Below are positions 1 to 5,530 of a stretch of 5,696 nucleotides of DNA, piece by piece (position 1 is the stretch's first letter; each line of letters begins with the position of its first letter). The translations under genes were made by a program, and so were the position numbers. Source of the DNA: Comamonadaceae bacterium (GTDB lineage: Bacteria > Pseudomonadota > Gammaproteobacteria > Burkholderiales > Burkholderiaceae_C); the NCBI GenBank assembly GCA_947483455.1, contig CANKNK010000125.1, forward strand, positions 1 through 5,696. Direction: 5' to 3'. The notes under the pieces are model-generated. The model did no database searches and was not told where the DNA came from. It worked only from the letters and a program-made list of their open reading frames with translations.

Positions 1-1472
1 TGCAGGCAGCCGCCGAAAACTATTTCAAAGATAGCAACCGCACGTTTGGACAGTTCATCCCCACTGCCGCACCCGAACGCAGCCTGATACCCGATCCTGT
101 AGATGTAGTGGCGCTGCTGGCCAACTACCAGGGCCGAAAAGCGGTAAATGCGGGTGAAAATTTTGATGCCAGCCCTTCCAATATCGGTAAACGCACATTG
201 CGCAGCACACTGCCCGGCGGCATGCAAATGGCATTGCTGTCAAAGACCACCCGCGGCCAAACGGTCAGTGGTCAATTGCAACTGGACTTTGGCGATGCAC
301 AGTCGCTACAAGGCCAGGCCACCGTCTCGGGCCTGACCGCACGCATGCTTATGCGTGGCGCCGGTACGCTCAGTCGCGCGGATTTGAACAACCGCTTGGA
401 TGAACTCAAGGCCAAAGTCAGTGTCGATGGCGGCGGTGCGAGTGTGAACATCAACTTTGAAACCGTGCGTCAGCACCTGCCGCAAGTGCTGGACATCGTG
501 CGTGACATCGTGCGTGCGCCTATGTTGCTGCCCGCAGAATTTGAGCTGCTGCGCAAAGAGCGCATCACGCAGATCGAGTCGCAGCGCAGCGACCCGCAGG
601 CCATGGCCTCGCAAGCCCTGCGCAAAGCGCTGGACAACTACCCGGCGGGCGATGTGCGCAAGGTCTTGAGCTTTGATGAAATTTTGGCAAATTTGCGTGC
701 GGCAAACGTGCAGGAAGTACAAAATTTTCACAAAGCCTATTACGGTGCCAGCCACGCCAAGTTGGCCATGGTGGGCGACTTCGATACTGCTGCGGTGCAA
801 ACCCAATGCCAAGCCCTGTGGAGCGACTGGCGTAGCCCCAAGCCCTATACCCGTCTGACAAAAAATGCCTACAGCGCCAACCCTGCAAGCAGGATGCTCG
901 CCGCACCGGACAAACCCAACGCCACCTACTTCGCAGCGCTGCCATTGAGCCTGCGCGACGACTCGCCAGACTTCATCGCCCTGGCCCTTGGCAACCGCGT
1001 ACTCGGCGGTGGCTCCAACAACCGATTAGAAGAACGCCTGCGGCAAAAAGAGGGCATCAGTTACTCCGCTGGCAGCCGCTTGTCGGCCAGCAGCTTTGAA
1101 CCGGTAGCCGATTTGATGCTATTCGCTATCCATGCGCCGCAAAATCTGACGCGTTTGCAAACTGCCGTCCGGGAAGAAACTGAGCGCTTCGTACGCGATG
1201 GCGTGACAGCCCAAGAATTGGCCGATGCTAAAAAATCTATGTTGGAAGAAACGAAAATTTCATTGGCGCAAGACGGTGCCTTAAGCGGCACCCTGCTGGG
1301 CCAACTAACGACAGGCCGTACCATGGATTACACGGCGCAGCGTCTAGCAAAAATAGAAGCTACCAGCCTGGAAGAGGTCAATACCGCCATTCGCAAATAT
1401 ATGGACTGGAGCCGCTTGGTGCATGTCCACGCGGGCGATTTCGCTTCGGCAGCCAAAGCGCCTGCACAATAA
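1..1472 (+). CDS. M16 family zinc-peptidase-like protein, C-terminal half (5' partial)
   Basis: This is the last 489 codons of a pitrilysin/insulinase-type protein; the reading frame is open from base 3 and runs off the left edge, so the GTG at 108 is an internal valine, not the start. Two regions are visible. Residues about 50-225 form an M16-type alpha/beta domain. Residues about 230-440 form the M16 C-terminal domain, with a conserved stretch at about 334-355 (LGGG, then NRL, then R347 and Y354 in an LRQKEGISYS context). The HxxEH zinc motif is absent from this half: the equivalent position reads ARMLM near residue 112. In two-half M16 proteins of about 900 residues the zinc site lies in the N-terminal half and the second half closes the chamber and supplies the R/Y pair, so the catalytic motif is probably upstream. 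Family members are usually exported to the periplasm; the signal peptide would be off-window. The family is secure, but activity cannot be judged from this part. Confidence 0.93.
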   Translation, partial: QAAAENYFKDSNRTFGQFIPTAAPERSLIPDPVDVVALLANYQGRKAVNAGENFDASPSNIGKRTLRSTLPGGMQMALLSKTTRGQTVSGQLQLDFGDAQSLQGQATVSGLTARMLMRGAGTLSRADLNNRLDELKAKVSVDGGGASVNINFETVRQHLPQVLDIVRDIVRAPMLLPAEFELLRKERITQIESQRSDPQAMASQALRKALDNYPAGDVRKVLSFDEILANLRAANVQEVQNFHKAYYGASHAKLAMVGDFDTAAVQTQCQALWSDWRSPKPYTRLTKNAYSANPASRMLAAPDKPNATYFAALPLSLRDDSPDFIALALGNRVLGGGSNNRLEERLRQKEGISYSAGSRLSASSFEPVADLMLFAIHAPQNLTRLQTAVREETERFVRDGVTAQELADAKKSMLEETKISLAQDGALSGTLLGQLTTGRTMDYTAQRLAKIEATSLEEVNTAIRKYMDWSRLVHVHAGDFASAAKAPAQ

Positions 1473-1506
1473 CTAAGCCAGCGCCACTACCAAGCGCATT
1501 GACGAA

Positions 1507-1529
1507 AAGGCCAGCCAAGGCCCTGGCTT
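1507..1529 (-). terminator. Possible intrinsic terminator for the EamA gene
   Basis: Read on the minus strand, AAGCCAG, an 8-nt loop and CTGGCCTT form a stem with one bulged base, followed by TTTTC. This is the only hairpin in the convergent gap that is followed by a short T run, and the T run is on the side that suits the minus-strand transporter. It lies about 70 nt past that gene's stop codon and the T tract is short, so the call is tentative. Confidence 0.3.
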
Positions 1530-1543
1530 GCCACAGCCGGCGG

Positions 1544-1573
1544 CCTCGCAATGACACCTTAGGTACTGCGAGG
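1544..1573. repeat. 7-bp inverted repeat in the convergent intergenic region
   Basis: CCTCGCA at 1544-1550 is perfectly matched by TGCGAGG at 1567-1573, with a 16-nt loop that itself holds the small palindrome ACCTTAGGT. It sits between the stop codons of the M16 peptidase gene (plus strand) and the EamA gene (minus strand), where a bidirectional transcription stop would be expected. No T tract follows on either strand, so it may act only as a 3'-end stabilising hairpin or may be chance. Confidence 0.35.
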
Positions 1574-1601
1574 TGCAACAGCAAGGCACGGCCTATAACA
1601 G

Positions 1602-2531
1602 TCAGCGCTCTATGGGCGCTTGGCCCGGCGCTTTGAGCAACACGCCCTGCGCGATAAACACCCCCACGCCGACAAGCAAAGCCGCTGCAGCCTGGGTCCA
1701 GTTCCATGGGCCGCCCAGCGCAAACAAAATCAACATCACATAGAAGGGCGTGGCGTTGATGTGCAGCGAAGACAAGGCAATGCCTAAATGCCCTACCGAG
1801 CGTATCCACAGCACTTGGCTGATAGCCAGGCCGCCAATCGCAAAAATCGCTAAGGCGCCCAGCTCACGCCAACCCAGGGCCGCCCACTGTGGCGGCGGCG
1901 CACCTAGCAAGGCCGCTGCGCATGCGGCCACAGTGCTCACTACCGCGGCACCCGTGAGCGTCACGGTAGTGCGGCCCAGGGGGCTGAGGTCGGGAAAGGA
2001 GGTCACTGTCATGCGCGAACCCAGCGTATAAACCAGTACCGAGGCAAAACACAGAAGGGCGCCCAAGCCCAGCGCGAGTTGCTGATTTCCACCATCAAGC
2101 GCCATCCCACCGCCTAGCAAACTCAGTACCACGCCAATCACCAGACCCCGGTTGAGCTGACGACCGTCGAGCAGCACCTCGATCGCAATGCCCACCACCG
2201 GCATCGAGGCCGAAATAATCGCCACGGTGACGGCATCGGTCATGCCCTGCCCGACGACCATCAAGAATGCGCCCAGGCCGATGGTGGAGCCGCCCACACG
2301 GATGCCTTGCCACCAAGGCGCCTTGCGCAGCGCATCCCCGCCTTCGAGCAGCCACCAAATAGGCAACAAGCACGCGGCCGCCATCAGCATGCGCGCCGCC
2401 GTCAGCGGCAGCGGCGGTACCGTAGCGAGCAACAAGCTAGCAGCGGGCAAGCCCATAGCCCAAACCAGCATAGACAGCATGCACACCCCGTTGGCTGCCC
2501 AGGCGGAAGGCGGAACAGGGCTGGAAATCAT
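1602..2531 (-). CDS. EamA (DMT superfamily) inner-membrane transporter
   Basis: A 309-residue, very hydrophobic protein with about ten predicted membrane helices, the usual size and shape of EamA/DMT permeases built from two five-helix repeats. Repeat one spans about residues 12-145: a first helix near 12-36, a short charged stretch near 63-72 (EGGDALRK), then the AIISASMPVVGIAIEVLL helix ending in the LDGRQLNRG loop. Repeat two spans about 150-300 and has the matching helix pair (ALSSLHINATPFYVMLI) plus a short tail ending in PIER. The substrate cannot be read from the sequence; family members export amino acids, metabolites or drugs, or import nucleotide sugars. The ATG at 2531 was chosen because it falls just before the first helix. 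No Shine-Dalgarno precedes it. The frame stays open upstream to 2705, but that extension is not membrane-like and overlaps another gene. The gene follows the small membrane-protein gene on the same strand with a 125-bp gap. Confidence 0.88.
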   Translation of the reverse strand: MISSPVPPSAWAANGVCMLSMLVWAMGLPAASLLLATVPPLPLTAARMLMAAACLLPIWWLLEGGDALRKAPWWQGIRVGGSTIGLGAFLMVVGQGMTDAVTVAIISASMPVVGIAIEVLLDGRQLNRGLVIGVVLSLLGGGMALDGGNQQLALGLGALLCFASVLVYTLGSRMTVTSFPDLSPLGRTTVTLTGAAVVSTVAACAAALLGAPPPQWAALGWRELGALAIFAIGGLAISQVLWIRSVGHLGIALSSLHINATPFYVMLILFALGGPWNWTQAAAALLVGVGVFIAQGVLLKAPGQAPIER

Positions 2532-2541
2532 GCTTGCGAAT

Positions 2542-2554
2542 GCGCTAGGCGCTA
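2542..2554. repeat. Short direct repeat ahead of the EamA start
   Basis: GCGCTA occurs twice with a 7-nt period (2542-2547 and 2549-2554), 10 bases upstream of the EamA start codon on the transcribed side. It lies where a ribosome site or operator would be, but it is short and could be chance in GC-rich DNA. Confidence 0.2.
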
Positions 2555-2630
2555 TGTGGGTCGAGACTGGGGGCCGGAGGTAGGTTGCGCACCAAGGCAA
2601 GTGCGCTGCCCATGATTGTGCTCGAGTGGC

Positions 2631-2648
2631 GTGCGTGCCAGCACGCAC
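2631..2648. repeat. Near-palindromic inverted repeat between the small gene and the EamA gene
   Basis: GTGCGTGC at 2631-2638 is followed by two bases and its exact complement GCACGCAC at 2641-2648. As RNA it would fold as a 7-bp GC-rich stem with a four-base loop. It starts 8 bases past the stop codon of the upstream small gene and lies about 100 bp before the EamA start. No T run follows on the minus strand, so it could be a T-less terminator or transcript-end hairpin for the small gene, or a binding site for a dimeric regulator of the transporter gene. Confidence 0.45.
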
Positions 2649-2656
2649 TAGACAAT

Positions 2657-2812
2657 TTAGTCCCAGGCAGCGGCAAAGGCCATCAACATCAGGCCGCAGG
2701 CCCACACGAGCGGGTTGCGGGCCAGGTCCTGGCGGGCATGGGCCAGACGGCGTGACTTGCGCAAGGCGCTACGCTGGGCTAAAGCCCAACGGACGGTAGA
2801 CAGTAGGGACAC
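2657..2812 (-). CDS. Small basic protein with one C-terminal membrane helix, unknown function
   Basis: A 51-codon frame from GTG (2812-2810) to TAA (2659-2657). The start is supported by a perfect AGGAG at 2824-2820, seven bases before the GTG, the best Shine-Dalgarno on the minus strand of this window. Residues 1-33 are rich in arginine (R8, R14, R18, K19, R21, R22, R27, R32) and look like an amphipathic helix. Residues about 34-50 (PLVWACGLMLMAFAAAW) are a plausible single membrane span, and a terminal Asp follows. With the basic part first, the positive-inside rule predicts a cytoplasmic N-terminus and a helix anchored at the C-terminus. I do not recognise a family. It is divergent from the ChaA-type antiporter gene across a 113-bp gap and upstream of the EamA gene on the same strand. 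The coding call rests on the start signal and the protein character, with no homology known to me. Confidence 0.6.
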   Translation of the reverse strand: MSLLSTVRWALAQRSALRKSRRLAHARQDLARNPLVWACGLMLMAFAAAWD

Positions 2813-2819
2813 GGGGGTA

Positions 2820-2824
2820 CTCCT
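2820..2824 (-). promoter_or_regulatory. Shine-Dalgarno AGGAG of the small membrane-protein gene
   Basis: The minus-strand sequence AAAAAGGAGTACCCCC leads directly into the GTG at 2812, giving an ideal seven-base spacing. It is the main reason for calling the 51-codon gene and its GTG start. Confidence 0.6.
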
Positions 2825-2839
2825 TTTTCGGTGGGCAAA

Positions 2840-2878
2840 GTGGTATGGCTATTGTTGAGTCGCAGCGATAGCCACCAC
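2840..2878. promoter_or_regulatory. Imperfect inverted repeat in the divergent intergenic region; candidate operator
   Basis: GTGGT at 2840-2844 and GGCTAT at 2847-2852 pair with ATAGCC at 2868-2873 and ACCAC at 2874-2878. This gives 11 paired bases with one 2-nt bulge around a 15-nt loop. It lies between two divergent start codons. On the minus strand a weak promoter-like pair overlaps it: TTGCCC (2893-2888), a 17-bp spacer and TATCGC (2870-2865), so one arm would cover the -10 of the small gene. It could be an operator or, if transcription starts further upstream, a leader hairpin. The repeat is seen; its role is inferred. Confidence 0.4.
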
Positions 2879-2925
2879 GCCAAGTCAGGGCAATTCTCGG
2901 GATCAGCACAAGGCACAATCGTCGT

Positions 2926-4011
2926 ATGGACTACAAAGATGTTTTGAAACAGTGGCCGGTCATCATTCCCATCGCCAGCGCACTGGCTTTGTATGGCGTG
3001 ATGGGGGCGTCGCTGCCAGGCCTGCAAGCCCTATGGCTGGTGTTGGCATTGTTGCTGGCCGTGATTGCCTCTGTGCACCATGCCGAAGTGATTGCCCACC
3101 GGCTGGGCGAACCCTTTGGAACGCTGGTGCTGGCGCTGGCGGTCACGGTCATTGAGACGGCCCTGGTGCTGTCCATGATGCTCGCTGCCAACAAAGCCAG
3201 CGCCACCCTGCCGCGCGATACGATTTATTCGGCGGTGATGATTGCGTGCAACGGCGTGGTCGGCATTTGCCTGTTGCTGGGCGGCTTGCACCATAAAGAG
3301 CAGCTGTTCCGCATCGAAGGCACGGGCTCGGGCTTTGCCGCCCTGGCGACGCTGTCAGTGATGGTGCTGGTCATGCCGCTGTACACCATCAGTTCGTCCG
3401 AGGGTACTTACACCGATTCGCAATTGATTTTCGTCGCGCTGTCCTCGCTGGCCTTGTGGCTGGTGTTTGTGTTTATCCAGACCATACGCCATCGCGATTA
3501 TTTTTTGCCTATGGAAAGCGCGGGCGATGAATCGGTGCATGCGCAGCCACCCGGCCTGGCGCAAACGCGCATCAGTTTTTTTCTATTGCTGCTATCTCTG
3601 GTGTGCGTCGTAGGCTTTGCCAAGCTGCTCTCGCCATCGATCGAAAGCGTGGTGAAAGCCTACCGCGCGCCGGCAGCGGTGGTAGGTATCGTCATTGCGC
3701 TGATTGTGCTGCTGCCCGAGACCTGGGCGGCCATCCGCGCGGCGCGTGCCGACCGGCTGCAAACCAGCATGAACCTGGCCATCGGTTCGGCCCTGGCCAG
3801 TATTGGCCTGACGATTCCCTTGGTAGTGCTGGCCTGCGTGCTACTGCACCTGCCCCTGACGCTGGGCCTAGAGACCAAGGACGTGGTGTTGCTGGCGCTG
3901 ACCTTTCTGGTGGGCAGCATCACCCTGGGCTCAGGACGGACCAACGTGATGCAAGGCGCGATCCACCTGGTCTTGTTTGCCAGCTTTCTATTTCTGACCC
4001 TGGTGCCATGA
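2926..4011 (+). CDS. chaA: ChaA-type calcium (sodium)/proton antiporter
   Basis: A 361-residue inner-membrane protein of the Ca2+/cation antiporter superfamily, close in length to E. coli ChaA (366). It should expel Ca2+, and perhaps Na+ or K+, in exchange for protons. The two signature alpha repeats are visible. The first, at about residues 61-77, holds GEPFGT and Glu77. The second, at about 264-298, holds PETWAAIR followed by a GSALASIGLTIP helix. The C-terminus has the family's SGRTNVMQGAIHLVLF stretch (336-351). About eleven hydrophobic segments are split by a hydrophilic loop at about 187-214 (HRDYFLPMESAGDES and on), as in ChaA. The ATG at 2926 fits the family N-terminus. Only a weak AAGG lies upstream, 12 bases away, while CACAAT at 2914-2919 looks like a -10 box. 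The gene diverges from the small membrane-protein gene and precedes the cupin gene by 70 bp. ChaA is typical of salt and alkali tolerance; no such regulation is visible here. Confidence 0.9.
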   Translation: MDYKDVLKQWPVIIPIASALALYGVMGASLPGLQALWLVLALLLAVIASVHHAEVIAHRLGEPFGTLVLALAVTVIETALVLSMMLAANKASATLPRDTIYSAVMIACNGVVGICLLLGGLHHKEQLFRIEGTGSGFAALATLSVMVLVMPLYTISSSEGTYTDSQLIFVALSSLALWLVFVFIQTIRHRDYFLPMESAGDESVHAQPPGLAQTRISFFLLLLSLVCVVGFAKLLSPSIESVVKAYRAPAAVVGIVIALIVLLPETWAAIRAARADRLQTSMNLAIGSALASIGLTIPLVVLACVLLHLPLTLGLETKDVVLLALTFLVGSITLGSGRTNVMQGAIHLVLFASFLFLTLVP

Positions 4012-4015
4012 CAAT

Positions 4016-4038
4016 GCGCACGGCCCGCGACAGTGCGC
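4016..4038. repeat. 6-bp GC-rich inverted repeat after chaA
   Basis: GCGCAC at 4016-4021 pairs with GTGCGC at 4033-4038 around an 11-nt loop, starting four bases past the chaA stop codon. It may weaken read-through into the cupin gene, but there is no T tract, so it is not called a terminator. Confidence 0.25.
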
Positions 4039-4081
4039 GCCAAGGCCGCTAGCATCCGCAACCTTGTAAGGAGATTGCCAC

Positions 4082-4357
4082 ATGGAACCCAGTCTAGAAA
4101 GCTTCACCGCCCAAGCCATGGACGAAGGCTTCGACGAAATTTTGGTGCGCGAATGGGCGCCCGACCTAGAGCTTGCGAGCCATACCCACGCCTTTGCGGT
4201 CAGCGCGCAGGTAGTGCGTGGCGAGTTCTGGTTAACCGTCGATGGCAGCACACGCCATATCCCTGCGGGGCAAGGGTTTCGGCTGGCGCGCGATGTGCCC
4301 CATGCCGAGCGCTATGGCCCACAAGGCGCCACCGTGTGGGTGGCGCGGGCGAATTGA
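4082..4357 (+). CDS. Small single-domain cupin protein
   Basis: A 91-residue protein consisting of one cupin beta-barrel. Motif 1 is represented by SHTH (His34, His36) and continues to VVRGEFWLTVDG, with Glu48. Motif 2 is represented by IPAGQGFRLARDVPHAERYG (Pro61, Gly63, His74). The three histidines are the expected ligands of a single metal ion. The glutamate ligand of classical motif 1 is not obvious at its usual spacing; Gln43 sits near that place. Such stand-alone cupins can be metal-dependent enzymes, sugar- or metabolite-binding proteins or sensors, and the sequence does not settle which. The start is well supported by AAGGAG at 4068-4073, eight bases before the ATG. It lies 48 bp upstream of bciA and in the same reading frame, so co-transcription is likely. 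The protein ends naturally after the last barrel strand (VWVARAN), so it is not a truncated fusion. Confidence 0.87.
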   Translation: MEPSLESFTAQAMDEGFDEILVREWAPDLELASHTHAFAVSAQVVRGEFWLTVDGSTRHIPAGQGFRLARDVPHAERYGPQGATVWVARAN

Positions 4358-4405
4358 GCGCGGCAAGGTGGCGCACCCAGCACTCCTTTTGAAAGACCGC
4401 GTGTT

Positions 4406-5407
4406 TTGACCTCCCTCAAGCCCCAACGTGTATTGGTGCTGGGCGCCACCGGCACCATCGGCCAAGCCACGGTGCGCGCCTTGCTGCGCCAAGGCCACCA
4501 AGTGGTTTGCCTGATACGGCCCCGCGCAGGCGCAGGCGGCAAGCAGCCCATGCAGGACTGGCAAGCGCGCTTACCCGGCGCACTGCTGCGTACTGGCGAG
4601 GCCACCGACCCGCAATCCCTGCGCCGCGACGGCTTTGCTGGCGAGCGCTTTGATGCACTGGTTTCCTGCCTGGCCTCGCGCACCGGCAGCCCTCAAGACG
4701 CCTGGGCGATTGACCACCAGGCTCACCTGCATGCGCTGCAGGCAGCGCAAGAGGCGGGCGTGCAGCACTTTGTATTGCTTTCGGCCATCTGCGTGCAAAA
4801 GCCGCTGCTGGCGTTTCAGCGTGCCAAGCTGGCTTTTGAAGCGGCACTGGTGCAATCGGGCATGCGCTACTCCATCGTGCGGCCCACCGCGTTTTTTAAG
4901 TCGCTGTGCGGGCAAATCGAGCGGGTGCGTAAAGGCAAACCGTTTTTGCTTTTTGGCGATGGCCAGTTGACCGCCTGCAAACCGATTAGCGACGAAGACC
5001 TCGGCGACTATCTGGCCCATTGCCTGGGCGACAGCAACTGCCACAACCGCATCTTGCCCATCGGCGGACCCGGCCCAGCCATCACGCCCCTGCAGCAAGG
5101 CGAAAAGTTGTTCGCCTTGCTAGGCAAGCCACCGCGCTATACCCATGTGCCGGTGGGCATGATGGATGCCATCATCGGCGCTTTGGCACTGCTGGGCCGC
5201 ATCATCCCGCCCTTAGCAGACAAGGCCGAGTTCGCGCGCATTGGTCGCTACTACGCCACCGAATCCATGCTGGTCTGGGACGCGCAGACTAGCCGCTACG
5301 ATTCCGATGCCACGCCTTCTACCGGCAAGCAAACACTCTGGGACTGCTATGCGACACTGGTGCGCGAAGGCGCATCCCTGGAGCGAGGCGACCATGCGGT
5401 TTTTTAA
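4406..5407 (+). CDS. bciA: Divinyl (proto)chlorophyllide a 8-vinyl reductase, BciA type
   Basis: A 333-residue atypical short-chain dehydrogenase that matches plant DVR and bacterial BciA along its length. The family uses NADPH to reduce the C8 vinyl group of 3,8-divinyl (proto)chlorophyllide to ethyl, a step in (bacterio)chlorophyll synthesis (EC 1.3.1.75). Visible landmarks are the Rossmann GATGTIGQ (13-20), LVSCLASRTG (85-94), LLSAICVQKPLLAFQRAK (124-141), YSIVRPTAFFKSL (155-167), FGDGQLTACKPIS (183-195), LPIGGPG (217-223) and IGRYYATESML (279-289). All are hallmark DVR/BciA segments, so the call is specific rather than a generic reductase. The only suitable start is TTG at 4406, with a weak GAAAGA nine bases upstream; a later start would remove the first Rossmann strand. 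It probably shares a transcript with the cupin gene 48 bp upstream. No other bacteriochlorophyll gene is in the window, so it lies outside any compact photosynthesis cluster visible here. The iron-sulfur enzyme BciB does the same reaction in other lineages. Confidence 0.92.
   Translation: MTSLKPQRVLVLGATGTIGQATVRALLRQGHQVVCLIRPRAGAGGKQPMQDWQARLPGALLRTGEATDPQSLRRDGFAGERFDALVSCLASRTGSPQDAWAIDHQAHLHALQAAQEAGVQHFVLLSAICVQKPLLAFQRAKLAFEAALVQSGMRYSIVRPTAFFKSLCGQIERVRKGKPFLLFGDGQLTACKPISDEDLGDYLAHCLGDSNCHNRILPIGGPGPAITPLQQGEKLFALLGKPPRYTHVPVGMMDAIIGALALLGRIIPPLADKAEFARIGRYYATESMLVWDAQTSRYDSDATPSTGKQTLWDCYATLVREGASLERGDHAVF
5371..5405 (+). terminator. Weak intrinsic-terminator-like signal at the end of bciA
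   Basis: CGCAT at 5371-5375 pairs with ATGCG at 5394-5398, with an inner CCT/AGG pair at 5377-5379 and 5386-5388. One G separates the stem from a run of six T at 5400-5405 that merges into the bciA stop codon. The stem is short and interrupted, so strength is doubtful, but position and T run fit a terminator embedded in the end of the gene. Confidence 0.25.
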
Positions 5408-5530
5408 GGCGGAGCACTGTGCCTAAGTTCTGTGACATCCAATGCCAAGCGCTCCATGGAAAAACAGCCTCATCACGGGGCGCATCGCGACGTGGCAATC
5501 CCTAGACATCGACTTTTACAGCCTACTACC

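Noticed and set aside
108..110. GTG as the start of the M16 peptidase gene
   Set aside because: The frame is open to the left edge and the residues before it (for example SNRTFGQFIPT) are typical M16 linker sequence.
306..812. 168-codon minus-strand frame inside the M16 gene
   Set aside because: It lies opposite a clear coding gene, and its rich His/Arg/Gln composition is typical of antisense shadow frames.
2542..2554. GCGCTA direct repeat as a specific operator
   Set aside because: Only two 6-mers in GC-rich DNA; kept as a low-confidence repeat but not promoted to a finding.
2532..2705. 58-residue N-terminal extension of the EamA transporter starting at the ATG at 2705
   Set aside because: The extension is not hydrophobic, does not resemble the family, overlaps the small gene's frame and crosses the palindrome at 2631-2648; the ATG at 2531 gives a normal-length permease.
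4008..4052. 14-codon frame overlapping the chaA stop codon (ATGA overlap)
   Set aside because: Very short, no ribosome site and no recognisable content.
4082..5407. Cupin-BciA fusion broken by a TGA
   Set aside because: Both parts are full-length members of their families, and the in-frame spacer has no domain-like content; the shared frame is probably coincidence.
5419..5505. 28-codon GTG frame after bciA with a GGAG four bases upstream
   Set aside because: Spacing is too short for a good ribosome site and the polar, arginine- and serine-rich product shows no protein-like pattern.
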